Shown here piece by piece: positions 11,180 to 23,380 of a stretch of DNA of 64,000 nucleotides. Where the stretch lies: contig CAIIXF020000005.1 in the NCBI GenBank assembly GCA_903813345.2, forward strand, positions 12,651,375-12,715,374, given 5' to 3'. The stretch is from Owenia fusiformis (Eukaryota; Annelida; Polychaeta; Sabellida; Oweniidae). A program made the position numbers and the translations under genes. The notes under the pieces were generated by a model that searched no databases, was not told where the DNA came from, and worked only from the letters and a program-made list of their open reading frames with translations. Within the stretch, counting starts at the first letter, position 1, and the number at the start of each line of letters is the position of its first letter.

Positions 11180-13380
11180 TATGTTCGTTTATTCTTAAAA
11201 GATGCGTAGAAGGAAGCAGATGTATAACATGGTATATTTAAGCTACAAAACCTCACTCCTTGAATATAATTAATAGCCTCTATCCCTCCATGCACTCAGT
11301 AAAATCTCTAATTCTGAAATTATTAATCACTTCCTATTTATTCAGTCTATTTCCACAAAACCCAAACTACAAACCCAGACTGCAATATCAAATCATGAAA
11401 TAATTGCTCCGACATTGACATCCTTGGCTACAAACAGTAAATCAGACTAACTGCCAATTTCCATGAGAGGATTTGACCAATTTTGTTCAGAATTGTAGAA
11501 ATGAAAATTTTGATCCAGAGGAAGGTGGAGCACTCCCAGATGCTACAGAACGGCCATATGACTACTGCCTCTGTTAAGAAAGTCAGAAATGACTACCCTT
11601 TCCCATACCTTCATCTGCCTAATGCACTAGGCTCTAACAACTGGGTACTGACCATGGAGATATTTCCTCTGAACATACAGTGAAATATGCAAGCCCTAAA
11701 AACCATATCAACAGATAATATGATGGTGAACCGCAATTGGAAATGCACATACCATTAATTGATTAAGACAATTAAGTCTTGCGTCAGCTCCTATGTGCAT
11801 AAGGTTCATCAAAGTATAAAGTTGGGAAATAGATTTTTGGGACGAGGTTGTTAACCAGAAACTGATGCAAGACTTAGCGCCAAATAAATAACAGTTTACC
11901 GGGAAGAAAATTTGGCAACATTTTATTGTTGATTTCTTCTCTTCCAAATGCCACCAAACAAGATCTACTTTTAAAAATATTAGAAAGTATTTGATAATCT
12001 TATTTAGAATGTCTGCTCTTTATTGTGATCAACAGCCAAAAGGACCTTGATTACATCAGCTTCTGACTGTTTGCCAGCTTTTTTGGCAAATAGCTATAAT
12101 TTATAACAAGCAACTGTTAACAACAAGCAGCCCGAGTTGAAATAGTAGGTGTCTGCAGTCTGCACTGATAGAATACTTAAGGATATAAAATCTGATTAAA
12201 ATTTCATTCATTTTTATTCTAATAAAGACTATCCATTTTGTCGCCCCTATATTTCAGTGAACTTATTTGAATTTGTTGTGCTGAATTAATTTTTTTAATC
12301 TTATTTTTTAACACAAGCGTAGCCAAACAAGAGGCATGTGAGCCAACAGCCTCACCAAATTTTACAAAGGTAGTTATAAACCTCATCAAGCCTGAATTTG
12401 CCTCACCTATTTACACCTTTGCCTCATCTAGAGTTTACCTCACAAGACCCCTGGGTATAACATAAAAGACCATAATCATGAGATTTATTTTTAGGATGTA
12501 CACTGTCTGCATACATGCTGGATTATTATTTTCAAGGTTTGAAAACAGACTTGTTTACAAAATATTCTGGATTTTCTAGACAGTCATTATAATATTCACC
12601 TTGAATGACCACAGGAGCTGAATGGACCAATGAGAGAATGTTTTAAAATGTAAAATATAGCAAGGAAGAGTGAAATCTGGAGACAATTAAGCAATTACAT
12701 ATGAAGTCAATACTTCAAATTTTATGAAAATCCCCAAAAATCAGAAACTTTTTAAAAGAGAAATGCAAGGAAATAACAAAATGTGGATGACCAAAATATA
12801 ATTTTTTGACATGGGTGGTAGGCCAAGCAGGTAGATATAACTGATATTGCCAAAAATATATACTTTACATTATTATTACATGGCAGGATTTCCTGTAAGT
12901 TTGCATTATAAATAACCAGCATAAGCCAGAAATCCAATTTTATCAAACATGATTCCATATTTTGGCTATACACAGACCTACCAACTGTTGTGATGAAATG
13001 AGATATAACGCAGGATGCATTGTTTTATGGGTGCATATCATGGGTCCATTCACCACTTTTCTGAATACTTTTTGGCCAAAATCCTTTTGATCCCAAACCA
13101 TCGTTCTAATCCTAAACAAAATAATGATGTCTCAAAGCTTTCATTCATCAGAGTTATGAGTGCACTATATGTTTTAATTCAAGAAAATGACAACATGAAA
13201 ATTTAAATTCAATAAAAAGACAACATGACATTGAAAATGAAGACATTGCTATTGAAACAATTATTGCGGTGAATGACTTTCGGATGAATGGTAATATAAA
13301 ACCAACAGGTTTCAGACAAAGTACACACAGACAACATTTTTCAGAAAACTAGATATGTTTATTGCCTCATAAAATCTTAC
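11180..13380. other. Intergenic, no gene seen
   Basis: AT-rich. It contains a diverged family B copy around 12630-12780 and a short stretch rich in TGCCTCA near 12313-12437 that recurs at about 19020-19090. Nothing else was recognised. Confidence 0.6.
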
Positions 13381-13857
13381 ATAACACAGGGTGTCCTTTA
13401 TACAATTTTTACATCATATAGGATGATTCTCATACAATATTTGCAGAATATAAGATGTACAATCTTTTATAGTATAATACAAGATGATCCTCATTCAATC
13501 TTTTCACAATACTAGGTCATTTGACCTTTATACAATATTTTTACACCATACATGGTTGATTTTATACAATCTTTACAGAATACAGGGTGACCCTAATTCA
13601 ATTTTCAGAAATACAGGGTATCTCTTATACAATCTTTAAACCATAAATGGTTGACCTTATGCAATCTTTACAGAATACAGGGTGGTATAATCTGAACACA
13701 GTGTCAAGGTGACCCATATTCAATCTTTACACACTACAGGGTGTCTCATATACATTTTTACACCATACAGGGTGAACCTTATACAATCTTTATACAATTC
13801 TTGGTGACTCTCTTGCAATCAAATACAGGGTGTCCCTTATACAGTCTTTATATCATT
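13381..13857. repeat. Degenerate minisatellite, about 32-bp period
   Basis: About 14 units share a core like ACAGGGTGACC followed by TTATACAATCTTTACA. Units vary in length and sequence, and one contains a roughly 25-bp insertion. The core ACAGGGTG resembles the ends of mariner-type MITEs seen elsewhere in the window (33309 and 23213), so it may have grown from such an end. Confidence 0.8.
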
Positions 13858-16200
13858 CATAGCTTTGTTTCAACTTGGTGCACAGCACTTTGATGCATAA
13901 ATAATGTTATGTAAGTACAGACTAAACTGGGGCAGTCAGAAAACAATTCCGATAAATCACTTATGGTCAACCCGTGACATGCTAAACATACCACCAGTTT
14001 TATTCCTTCAATATTCAGAGTTTGTACAAGGTATTTTGATTGTTGATTTTGCTAGGAGTAACCAGTATACAACTAGTAAACAATATATAATCCCCTTGTG
14101 AAGAATTTCCAAATAAGTCAATATGTAAAGCATTCAGGCTATTGTGATATGTCTATCAGGACAACAAAGGGTTTAATCATTCGTCTACTGGTGGCCCTTT
14201 CTTCTCAGTATTGAACATAATTATGTATTTAATAAATATTTTGTTTCACAATTCAAAAGACAATAGAAAAAAAACAAGGCATTAATACATGACAAAATGT
14301 CGCCACTTGGTAATGTGTAACGAATGGTTACGAAAGTGTAACGATTGTTACAGATGAATTGTTACAGATGCCTACCAATAATGCTCAACATCAGTCACAG
14401 AAATGATGTCTTGATGGTGACATAATTAAATAACCTAATCTGTACTCTTTCCAATAATTTGGTTCTTAAAAGAGAACTTCATCTTCTGAAACTCAGGATA
14501 CCAAAATTGGGGATTTGCCAATTCATAAAAGGAATGTACGTCATAGGGGCCCTAATTTCAACGCACATTAACACCATTTGATCAAGTAAATTGTACATTC
14601 ATTAGCAGCTACTTATGTTGTAATATTCTTACAATAATTTTGATATGTTTCTATAGGAAGGAATAATATTTATCTTTGTATTTCTGAAAAAGGTCTCAAA
14701 AGAACTTCGTAATATTTAAAAAAAAATTGGTTTTCGCTATTCTTTCATTTTCAAAATTAAATTGGAATTGTGCCAAAAGAACTAATAAAAAGAAACAAAA
14801 ATTAAATGTAGTTGTTAATTGTAGAAAGTTTATTGACTTTTTCAGGGTCTAAAGATTTTCTACATTTCACAAAAAGGCGAAAATATGATGTGATAAAGCA
14901 AATTCACATTTAGGTATGAGTCCGGCATAAAAGTAGTAAATGAAATATGTATGTTTGTGACAGGCTTGATATATTTGATAAAATTAAGAAACTCGTGCAA
15001 TGCTCATTCAAAAGAGGGGGAGGGGGTTAAAACTTTGAATTATTGAATCATCTCTAAATTTTGAGATAAAAACATAAAGAGACGAGATCATTTCTTGGAA
15101 CATTGCCTTATATGGCAATGGTATGGATTGTGAATGTAGGTGAACCAAATCGGGTTAATAACACAAAGATACATGATTAACTGAGATAAATACCTTTATT
15201 ACATGACCATAACTGGGAATCAGTGGTCAATATCAGCTATCAAATATTACAATAATTTTTGAATACTTGTTTAAATGTCATCCCAAGTTTGTCATCCAAA
15301 TAATGTTGCCCCCTCTCCAATTTCTTCTCCAAAATCATGCAGCTTTTTAGCACTTTGAGCACCTTTAAAACAATTCTGGGCCAAAATTGTCAAATACTTG
15401 AAACCCCTTGGCAACCCCACTTGGCAAAAGCTGGCCATCGGCCTTATATATATAATTATTCGAAAACCACTTTATTATGCTCCCCACCCTATTTTCGCTG
15501 AAATACTGACTAGGATTACCAGAGAGCCCTTAGATAGTGTAGAAAATGATGGAGACTTGAATTGGAATTCGGCATAAGACACAAAAAATGATGAAATCAT
15601 ATTTATGCTTCCTTTTTCTTAAAATTGTCACAAAACATATCTTATAGTCACATTCAATTTCTGCTTAATAGCGTGACCTCCATTTGTGATTCATGGCTAA
15701 CATTTTTAGATTCATGAATTAAGTGCAAAATGTTTCAGTCAAAAGTTTAAAAGGATGGCTTGGTGATTCACACAGTCCTACAATTTATAGGCTGTTCACC
15801 CATTTTAAACTTTAATGGCCAAATATCACGAGTTTATAAATAGTCCCACAAACGTATTTTAGGCAAGGCTAGAAACACCTATGTGACGTGTATAAAGGGT
15901 TCAATCAGGTATAACAAAAACATTTTATTCAATTATACAATTGTATATAACAATAATTTATTCTTTATTCTACATTAATACATTTATACATGCAATTTTC
16001 AAAATTGATACAGATTTAGAAATACCCTATAACAAAGGTGTATCATCCCCACAAAATGACAAACAAAAATAAGATGCTTATATCTTGGCACAGATATTGA
16101 CCGACAGCCATATGCTCTGAACAATCTGGGTATCTTTGAAATATTGCATTAACTTTTCATTAAATTTTTAATTTTTCTCTTTACAAATATGACAGCAATA
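13858..16200. other. Intergenic, no gene seen
   Basis: It holds a 5' fragment of family A (about 14270-14322: GGCATTAATACATGACAAAA then TGTCGCCACTT). Otherwise it is AT-rich sequence with no recognised feature. Confidence 0.55.
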
Positions 16201-16480
16201 CATTATTGTATTGTATAGTACACTACAGAACAGTACAATAAACTACAGTACATCTCAGAATAGAACAACACAATACAGTACAACACAATTCAGTATAGTA
16301 AAGTACAGTGCAGTACAATATAATGCAGCACAATTCAGTATAGTATAGTACAGCACAGTACACTGTACAGAACATTATACATTATATGTAGAATAGTAGA
16401 TTCAGTACAGTATAGTATTGCACAGTGCAGTACAGTGCAATACAGTACAGTACAGTACAGTACGGTACAGTACAGTAATT
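16201..16480. repeat. Degenerate pentanucleotide repeat (TACAG)n
   Basis: About 280 bp of GTACA/CAGTA-rich sequence, purest at 16436-16476 where TACAG repeats with one substitution (TACGG). The 5' part is strongly diverged, the usual pattern of an ageing microsatellite. Confidence 0.85.
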
Positions 16481-16812
16481 AATTAACCCATGATGTGAAT
16501 AAGTCAGTACATGCAATAAACAGCAGGGACAAGTACAGTACATGTACAATGAGCTCAAAGGCTTTCAACAATAAATCACTAATTGTACTTCCTTTACACA
16601 TGTCTTAATTAATGTTCTTTAAATTGGACATCCTTTCTTGACAGCAGCATTGATTGAGACATAAATGCACACATATTAATATTGATATATTTCTATCAAT
16701 AATTGATCTTTAGGGTAAATTAGGATATAAATATTGTTATGACATCGCAATATTTCTTGAAAATATATGTGATTGGATTTCCCTTTGGAAATCACAATAG
16801 ACGTCACAAGAT

Positions 16813-16916
16813 AGTCTTTTCACAAACCCCTGTGACCCCCTCCCACTACTTAACTACACTACTTGGAGAGGTATATAGCGGGAGGGGGGGGGGGTGGTCA
16901 CAAGGGCTTGAATACC
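16813..16916. mobile_element. Short inverted-repeat element with G-rich arm
   Basis: The left arm (ACAAACCCCTGTGACCCCCT) is complementary to the right arm, which contains GGTGGTCACAAGGGCTTG. The right arm carries a run of 12-13 G. The arms resemble those of the element at 61968-62087, so the two are probably one MITE family. No clear target duplication was found here. Confidence 0.4.
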
Positions 16917-17378
16917 AACCATATCAGTGAATGTAATACCTCAAACAACCCAAAATATAATATGAGTCAATAGAGTAATCCACAACAGTTCAGTTTTTAG
17001 ATACACATTTGTTTCCAACAATTAATTGCCATACATTAATGTCTAATCTTAGTTGTTGTTTTTCTTCATTATCTGGGCATGGGTGTCTCTGAAAAATCTA
17101 GATATGGTATGTCCCATGGTCCTATAGTTTATAGTGGGTTCCTTATTCCAACATGTCGGACACCTACTTAGGGGATCTAATATAATTGAAAATATAACAG
17201 AAGGCAGGCATAAAATAATTAAAATAATATTTGAAGTTCGGTTCTGAGAGAGATCAATGCTAATGGGGATTAATATCACACAAGAACTAAAGTACTTTAA
17301 AAATGATCTAGTTTAGATAATGTACTATTATCTAAACCAATAAACACAAAGGGAAAGATAAGAAAAGATCAAGAGGAA

Positions 17379-17525
17379 CAAGACATTAACATGCAAATGT
17401 CACCAACCACCATTTGTTACAAATGCCAAACTTGGAACCCCGAACACCAAGCTCCAACCACCAAATACAAACTGCCACCACAAGGAAGTTGGGGACTATA
17501 ACAATATGTCACCAAATATGGTGAG
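17379..17525 (+). repeat. Interspersed repeat family A, copy 1
   Basis: It has the family layout: ACATTAACATGCAAATGTCA, a middle rich in ACCAA and ACACCAA, then AGTTGGGGACTATAACAATA and TGTCACC. The 3' hairpin is decayed. Confidence 0.75.
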
Positions 17526-18777
17526 AAAATAACAAAAATTGAATTAGGTAAAAAGAAGTCTTAGGGAAAACTGAAAATTGTCATCCATCAGATTCAAAAC
17601 TTTCCCCTGCCATCTATGCACCTAGAGTACATACAGCACTTAATCATCTAGCTGCGTTAATGTATTTGATCACAAGTGATCACAAGTGTCAAGGTCATGT
17701 GACAAGGTCATGTGACTAACAGGTGAACTTGGATCCTATGACGAACTCTGGGCATTGCCACTTCTGACCGCCCTTGTACTGAAGTGCTATAAGATGGATT
17801 TATAGGTCTGAAGCTTCAGGCAAAAACGAAACTTATATTCACCTATATGCACTGACAGTTATACATTTATGGTTGATGACATTTTGGTCTAGTAAAGTGT
17901 GCTAAACCTTTGGAAGCAGTAACCAAAGTCTTATGATGAACATTACATTTCAACTTTTAGACTTTAATCTTGAACATATCATAAATGAACTGGGGATGAT
18001 CAAGACAATTACCAATTATCAGGAGGCAATCAATTTTTGGGGGAAGGTGTTGATAACTCTCTCATTCAACCATACCCCCATCCCTCCCAAAGTTAAAAGA
18101 AATACACCTTCCCTGTTACCAGACATTTCATGGTTCTGTGCACTGGTCTGTATGGAGTCGATAAACTGCAAGATTTTAGACAAACAAACAAGCAAACAAA
18201 CAAATTAATAAACAAATGAACAAACAGACACATATATATAATTTGTAAATAATTCTGAATCTAGGCACTTTGAATATACAGTTGAACAGTTCAATGCAAC
18301 ATAGTTTATTAGACAAATTCTAGACACAAGGATGCACTGTCTTAGTGAAGATTTTAAAGGGCAAAAAAGCAACTTGACATTGAAGGCATTCATTTGGTTT
18401 TTGTAAATGAAAAATTGTTCCACATGGCATGAACTTCAAAATTTGAAGTCCGATGCACTTAACATTGTATGTTAAAGGTGAGGTAATGCTAGTATGTTTG
18501 TTAGGTTGTTACTCTAAACAATTAGAGATTTCACAATTTCTGTGAAACCCATATTTTATTTCCAAAAACAATATATGATAATACATACAAACACAATTAT
18601 CATATTGTGACAAGAAACAAATGATAATTGTATGATAAAAAATCATAAGATTTCGGACATGATAAAAAATTATAAAAAATGATCGCAAATGACATGAATG
18701 AAATAAAAAGTAGGAGTGGTGAAGGTGTGTCACATTTCTCACATTAAATTTACTCAAAATTGAAAAAAACATTATTA
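17526..18777. other. Intergenic with short tandem motifs
   Basis: It holds a duplicated GATCACAAGT and a duplicated CAAGGTCATGTGA at 17668-17716 (see the regulatory entry) and a (CAAA)n tract at 18179-18230. No coding exon was recognised. Confidence 0.55.
17689..17716 (+). promoter_or_regulatory. Tandem nuclear-receptor half-sites fused to E-boxes
   Basis: TCAAGGTCA at 17689-17697 matches the ERR/SF-1 monomer site. ACAAGGTCA follows at 17702-17710. Each overlaps GTCATGTGAC (17694-17703 and 17707-17716), a perfect E-box palindrome variant. Function is inferred from motif identity only. Confidence 0.3.
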
Positions 18778-18962
18778 CAGTAAAACCTGTCTAATTCGAA
18801 CACCTCTGGGAGAGGCAAAAAGTGTTTGGATAATTAGGTGTTCATATTTCAAGGTTTTATACACATGTTAGACAATGAGAAAATAAATTTAGAACTGGGA
18901 AAAAGTGTTCATATTGAGAGGTGTTCCGATTAGAGGGGTGTTTGGATATACAGGTTTCACTG
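18778..18962. mobile_element. Interspersed family D (CAGTAAAACCTG MITE), full copy
   Basis: It starts CAGTAAAACCTGTCTAATTC and ends with the inverse ACAGGTTTCACTG. The interior repeats GAACACCTCT and its variants on both strands. The ends resemble Tc1/mariner-pogo type MITEs, a group known to have CAGT..ACTG termini. No transposase is present. Confidence 0.65.
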
Positions 18963-19093
18963 AATATCGACCAACTATGATCAATTATATCGCCTTAAAT
19001 CCCTTGCATAGGTGAAGTCACTCATAAGGCAAGTGAGGTAACTGCCTCAATAATTGAACTAGAATTTTTTTCAGATAAATTTGCCTCACTTTA

Positions 19094-19304
19094 CAGTGTT
19101 CCCCAAAGGATTTTTTTTCAAGTAGGTACAAAATCCGCATTTTCAAAAGACAGACCAATATTGGTTAAAATGTGCACATTTTTCAAGATTTTCCTCAGTG
19201 GATGTGGAAGTGAAGTGGATGCAAATTGATTTTCAGGTGGGTGCAATTCTGTTTTTAAAATCTCAGGTGGGTACTGCACTTGCTTTAATGCTGGGGAGAC
19301 CACT
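19094..19304. mobile_element. Possible nonautonomous DNA transposon with CAGTG ends
   Basis: The left end CAGTGTTCCCCAAAG matches, inverted, a right end that reads CTTTAATGCTGGGGAGACCACTG in two parts. The flanks CCTCACTT and CCTCATCT are similar but not a clean duplication. The interior repeats GTGGGT and shows no coding sequence. Confidence 0.4.
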
Positions 19305-19851
19305 GCCTCATCTTAGATCCTGACTGTACCTTGCTTAATAATAATGTGTTTACAAAACAGTATCATGCTAGAAGGCACATGTATCGATCCCATTATCTCC
19401 CTAGGGAGAAAGTACTGAAGTGTAACTGGATTCTTCTGTTAGAGTAACCTCCCCTGGAGATATGCAACCTGCTACCTGAGTAGATTGTTCACTCTAAAAG
19501 AGTATTGACCATATCATTATGACACAGAGAAAAATATATCCAGAGGGTGTGGATGTTATCTATTAGTGAATTGGAAGGAAATAATAACTTATTTTTTTCT
19601 TTCTGAATACGTGTATTCAGAATGAACTATACCAATCAAAAGAAGTTATTCTTTATTAAAAATGTAATGATTTTTTCATAATGTATTCGTTAAATAGAAT
19701 AATAAAATCCCTGTAAATAATCCACTTTTCATCAACCAAAGATCGATTTCAAAGATCAATTATATCAAATTGTAAAAGAATCAGGTATTGAAGGTGTTAA
19801 CAACAAGGAAGGTTATTTTGAAAAAACAGAAAGCTCAGTAAAACTTTAAAA
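19305..19851. other. Intergenic, nothing recognised
   Basis: AT-rich sequence. GAATACGTGTATTC at about 19604-19619 is a short perfect palindrome. No gene or repeat family was seen. Confidence 0.5.
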
Positions 19852-19993
19852 ACAAGGCATTAACATGCAAAATGTCACTACCTACCATTTGTTACAAATG
19901 CCAAATACCAACCACCAAACACAAACCACTGAACACCAACCGCCAACATAAAAAGTTGAAGGCTATAACAATATGTCACTTGTGGTAGTGACT
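19852..19993 (+). repeat. Interspersed repeat family A, copy 2
   Basis: It carries AGGCATTAACATGCAAAATG, then TCACTACCTACCATTTGTTA, an ACACCAACCGCC-type core, and ends in TGTCACTTGTGGTAGTGACT, the 3' hairpin. Confidence 0.8.
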
Positions 19994-20584
19994 TAAAAAT
20001 CTTTTCAGTTTAATAAATTCTTTTATTACACATACGAATAAATAATCTATTATGATTCAAATGATGATCCAGCATTATATATTCCATGCACATACATACA
20101 AAAAAACTTACAATATGACTCCTTAGAAAGTAGATTAGTCGGTTGTTTAATAAGATTAAACAAGTCTCTAACATGGGAGATAATCAAATTCATCCATTCA
20201 ATATAGAGATGGTCAATGCTTGACCCGTCCCTGACCAAAATGAAGATTCACCAACGAAGATTGATGAGTGTACTCACACCAATTAATAATAGTCAATATG
20301 TGTCTTTGTTGCCTTGTTAATTGATTTCTCTTGATGTTTATGAGCTTTTTTGACCAGCCCAAAGACTTTTGTCCACTGCAGTATCCCCAAGGAAAAAAGG
20401 ATGATTTTTTTTATTTGTGATTAATTAATTATAAAGGATGGGGGTCAGAGATACTGACCTTGTAGAACTCCCAGGGTGAAACTTAAAACAAGAAAATGCA
20501 TGTAGATGGACAGAGCTGAGATGGTGCATTCATGGTTGACTTTTGAAAGTTTGGAAATGATTCACCCAGAACAGATGATAAAAT

Positions 20585-20850
20585 AACATAAAATGCCAAA
20601 TTAAGTCCTAAAATTGGAAGTCCAGATCAGGTCTGAAATCTAGTGATAAGTCAAGGCCTAAAACGATAAGCCATCACACTTGGAAGGTCCTAAATTGGAA
20701 TACCCTAAAGATAAGTCCTAATAAGGCCACGAATCAGTGTTTAGCCCGAATAAGGTCCTAAATGAAGTCTGATCAAGTCCTTCAATGATACAGCTACTAA
20801 AATGATAATCCTGGATTAGGCACCAATATGATATATAAGCTCTGGCCTTG
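20585..20850. repeat. Very degenerate tandem repeat around AAGTCCTAAA
   Basis: AAGTCCTAAAA, AAGGCCTAAAA, AAGGTCCTAAAT, AAGTCCTAATAAGG and GATAAGTC recur irregularly every 20-40 bp. The period is not constant, so this is an old minisatellite at best. Confidence 0.4.
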
Positions 20851-21136
20851 AAAATGATAAACCATGCATGATTGACCTCCATGGGGGACCCCAAAGGATC
20901 TCAATTGTTCATCTACTTAGACCCATCCATGATCTGTTTAATTTGCAGAATGTGAACCATATGTGCAGAAATTATGTTTACAGAATTTGCATTAATTAAT
21001 TGAATGATAAAATGCAACTTGCGGATATTATTAATTTATGGTATCAAACTTAGATTTCAATCCAAATATTATTAAACATGTGCTCAGGTTGATTATGTAT
21101 TGTTTTGACAATAAAAGAGTAAATAAAAAATATATA

Positions 21137-21225
21137 CAGTAAAACCTGAATAAGTAGAACACCTTTGCATCTCTGAAGTGTTCCACTTGGGAGGTGTTCT
21201 ACTTACAGAGGTTCATTTAACATTA
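21137..21225. mobile_element. Family D fragment
   Basis: It starts CAGTAAAACCTGAATAAGTA and has GAACACC and GTGTTCC in opposing arms forming a hairpin. The right terminal inverted repeat is missing. Confidence 0.55.
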
Positions 21226-21275
21226 GGTCACTAAAAAGTATTCATAACTAGCCCTTGAACCATCACACAAACAAA

Positions 21276-21435
21276 CAAGGCACTAACATGCAAAATGTCA
21301 CTACCTGCCATTTGTTACAGATGTCAAACACTGAACACCAACTACTGATCACCTAACACCAACCGCCAAACACCGAACACTGTCCACGAAGAAGTTGGAG
21401 ACTATAACCATGTGTCACCACTTCTGGAGGTGACA
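21276..21435 (+). repeat. Interspersed repeat family A, copy 3 (well preserved)
   Basis: It has an AGGCACTAACATGCAAAATG start, a TGCCATTTGTTACAGATG block, a core of ACACCAACCGCC-type 7-bp subrepeats, AGTTGGAGACTATAACC, then TGTCACCACTTCTGGAGGTG and ACAT. Confidence 0.85.
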
Positions 21436-23212
21436 TAAAAATGTTTTTGTACCTGAAAATCAACTTCTAATCAGCTTTTTTGTGGTCTCTCATGAGTGCA
21501 TCTATGTTACAAAAATCTGCACTGAACTACAAAGTAGCATTTTTATCAGTTTGATGGCAGATTTGGCGGTTGTATTGATACCCTGCAATCTGGCAATGGA
21601 AGTTCGATCTCCTCAAGATGTGCCATTACTCTGAGAAAATCACGTAGAATTTTTCCGAAAATGAGTTCAATGTAAAGACGATAAGTGGAATTACGTACAC
21701 CAGACAACATTGTAATGTATCAATGAGAAGATAAGTGAACCGTTAATAAAGTGCTACGATATTGGAAATTGAGTTTTTATCTTTATTATCGTTAGTTATC
21801 TTTAATTATCTGCTCACTGCAAAAAAGAGGAGTGTCTTTTTGGCGTTATCAGGCAAAATACGTCTGCAAAAACCTTGGCAAAAGCCAATGTCGTAAGTAT
21901 GTACTGCATAATGAGAGAAGCCAGAACTAAATATAGATGCTCTTCTAAAAATACACATAATTGATGTGTACTTGCAGCATATACTGTATTTTTATTCCTG
22001 TATCTTGGAAACAGTAACCATGGCAATGGGATATGATGCTGGTTTAAGTAGCTAAGATAAAAAAGATGAGTGTTATGGTAAAGTAGGATAAAATAGTTTA
22101 ATCCTTGCTAGATATCTCTCAGATCGCTTGAGCCAATTCTACGCTATTATTTTTCTGTGATATCTATATAATTTTGAATGTTGGTTTTTGTCTCTAAAAA
22201 TTTATTCCTTGCTGATTCCACCCATTTCACCCTGTTTTTGGTTTAAAACATGACAAGCATAACCTTTTTTTCAAGGTACCTGCCTAATCAAGTTCCCAAT
22301 TCTGTACTAAATCTGCACACCTTGCCCAATTATAAATAAAACTATATCTGTTTGCACTTTTGGCATCGGATTGGGAGGTCGGCTTTTTTATAGCTTCCTG
22401 ATTCATTTACAGGAATTTCTTTTGACGTGATTCGCTGGTATTTGTTGGCAATAAAAGATATCAAACACGCTTCAAATGTATTTCTGATTCAATCGGCAAG
22501 TTATAAATAAAAATTAAACTCGAGTTTTCTGAACTTAATTAACGAGACCTTTTGAGATGCCTGATGGATACATTTTTCATACCCCATATTGAGGATAAAA
22601 TAAGTTACCCTTATTTTTACTCTAATTTTAAGGAGTTGTGACATGATTTTGGTTTACTGTAAGATATATGTCTCCCAAATGAGAAAGAACATAGTTAATG
22701 CTGAATGTGTAAGAACGATATTATTTAGGGAGAACATTTCATATGTTTGGTTTAACATATACTAATAATAATCCTAAAGGAGAACATATTGAACATACTC
22801 CTAAAGGAGAAAACAGGAAATAAGTTGAATTTTCAGGACATTGAGTAAATGATAGAACGTAATCCCAGTAATTATAATTTCCCTTGGGTTTTGTGTTATA
22901 CAATATTATTAATCCGAAAATAACCACAGATATACTGGGGAATTCGTAACATTTTGTTTTGCAGGTAAAAGTGCAGAATTATAAATACCTAATAATCACA
23001 CTAATAAGTCAAGTACTTTACCATTAAATTATTTCCTGGAATATTGAAAATTAACATCACTTCAGTTCTTTGGTTCTCATGTCGTTGAGTAGATAAAATG
23101 TTATGATGTCTAAAAAGTATTGAAACAATTTTCCCCCAACACCCCAACATATTAACACCATCAAAAATAACCTTCCATAAATAATCTATGATACAATATA
23201 ATTAGACTCTAA
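21436..23212. other. Intergenic, no gene seen
   Basis: It includes a family B fragment at about 22190-22262 (minus orientation: TTCCTTGCTGATTCCACCC). Two TCCTAAAGGAGAA motifs, about 29 bp apart, occur near 22770-22810. No coding exon was recognised. Confidence 0.5.
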
Positions 23213-23300
23213 TATACATGGTGTCCATAAAGTATCAACAACAATTTATGTTGATTTTGTATTTTAATTGTAAAATGACTTCATGGACACCCTGTATTAT
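23213..23300. mobile_element. Mariner-like MITE, 85-90 bp
   Basis: ATACATGGTGTCCATAAAGT on the left faces ACTTCATGGACACCCTGTAT on the right as near-perfect inverted ends. GGTGTCCATAAAGT is a typical Tc1/mariner terminal sequence. The interior has a smaller palindrome (ATTTATGTTGATTTTG). Confidence 0.55.
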
Positions 23301-23303
23301 GCA

Positions 23304-23377
23304 TATGTTTTCAAAGGTCTCATTATATACATTAATATCAATTATTAAGGTACATAATGAGACCTTTGAAAAACATA
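23304..23377. repeat. Long hairpin, about 23-bp arms
   Basis: TATGTTTTCAAAGGTCTCAT on the left is the inverse of ATGAGACCTTTGAAAAACAT on the right, with one inserted base and a loop of about 25 nt. It lies a few bases from the mariner-like element and may be part of a larger composite. Confidence 0.7.
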
Positions 23378-23380
23378 CCT

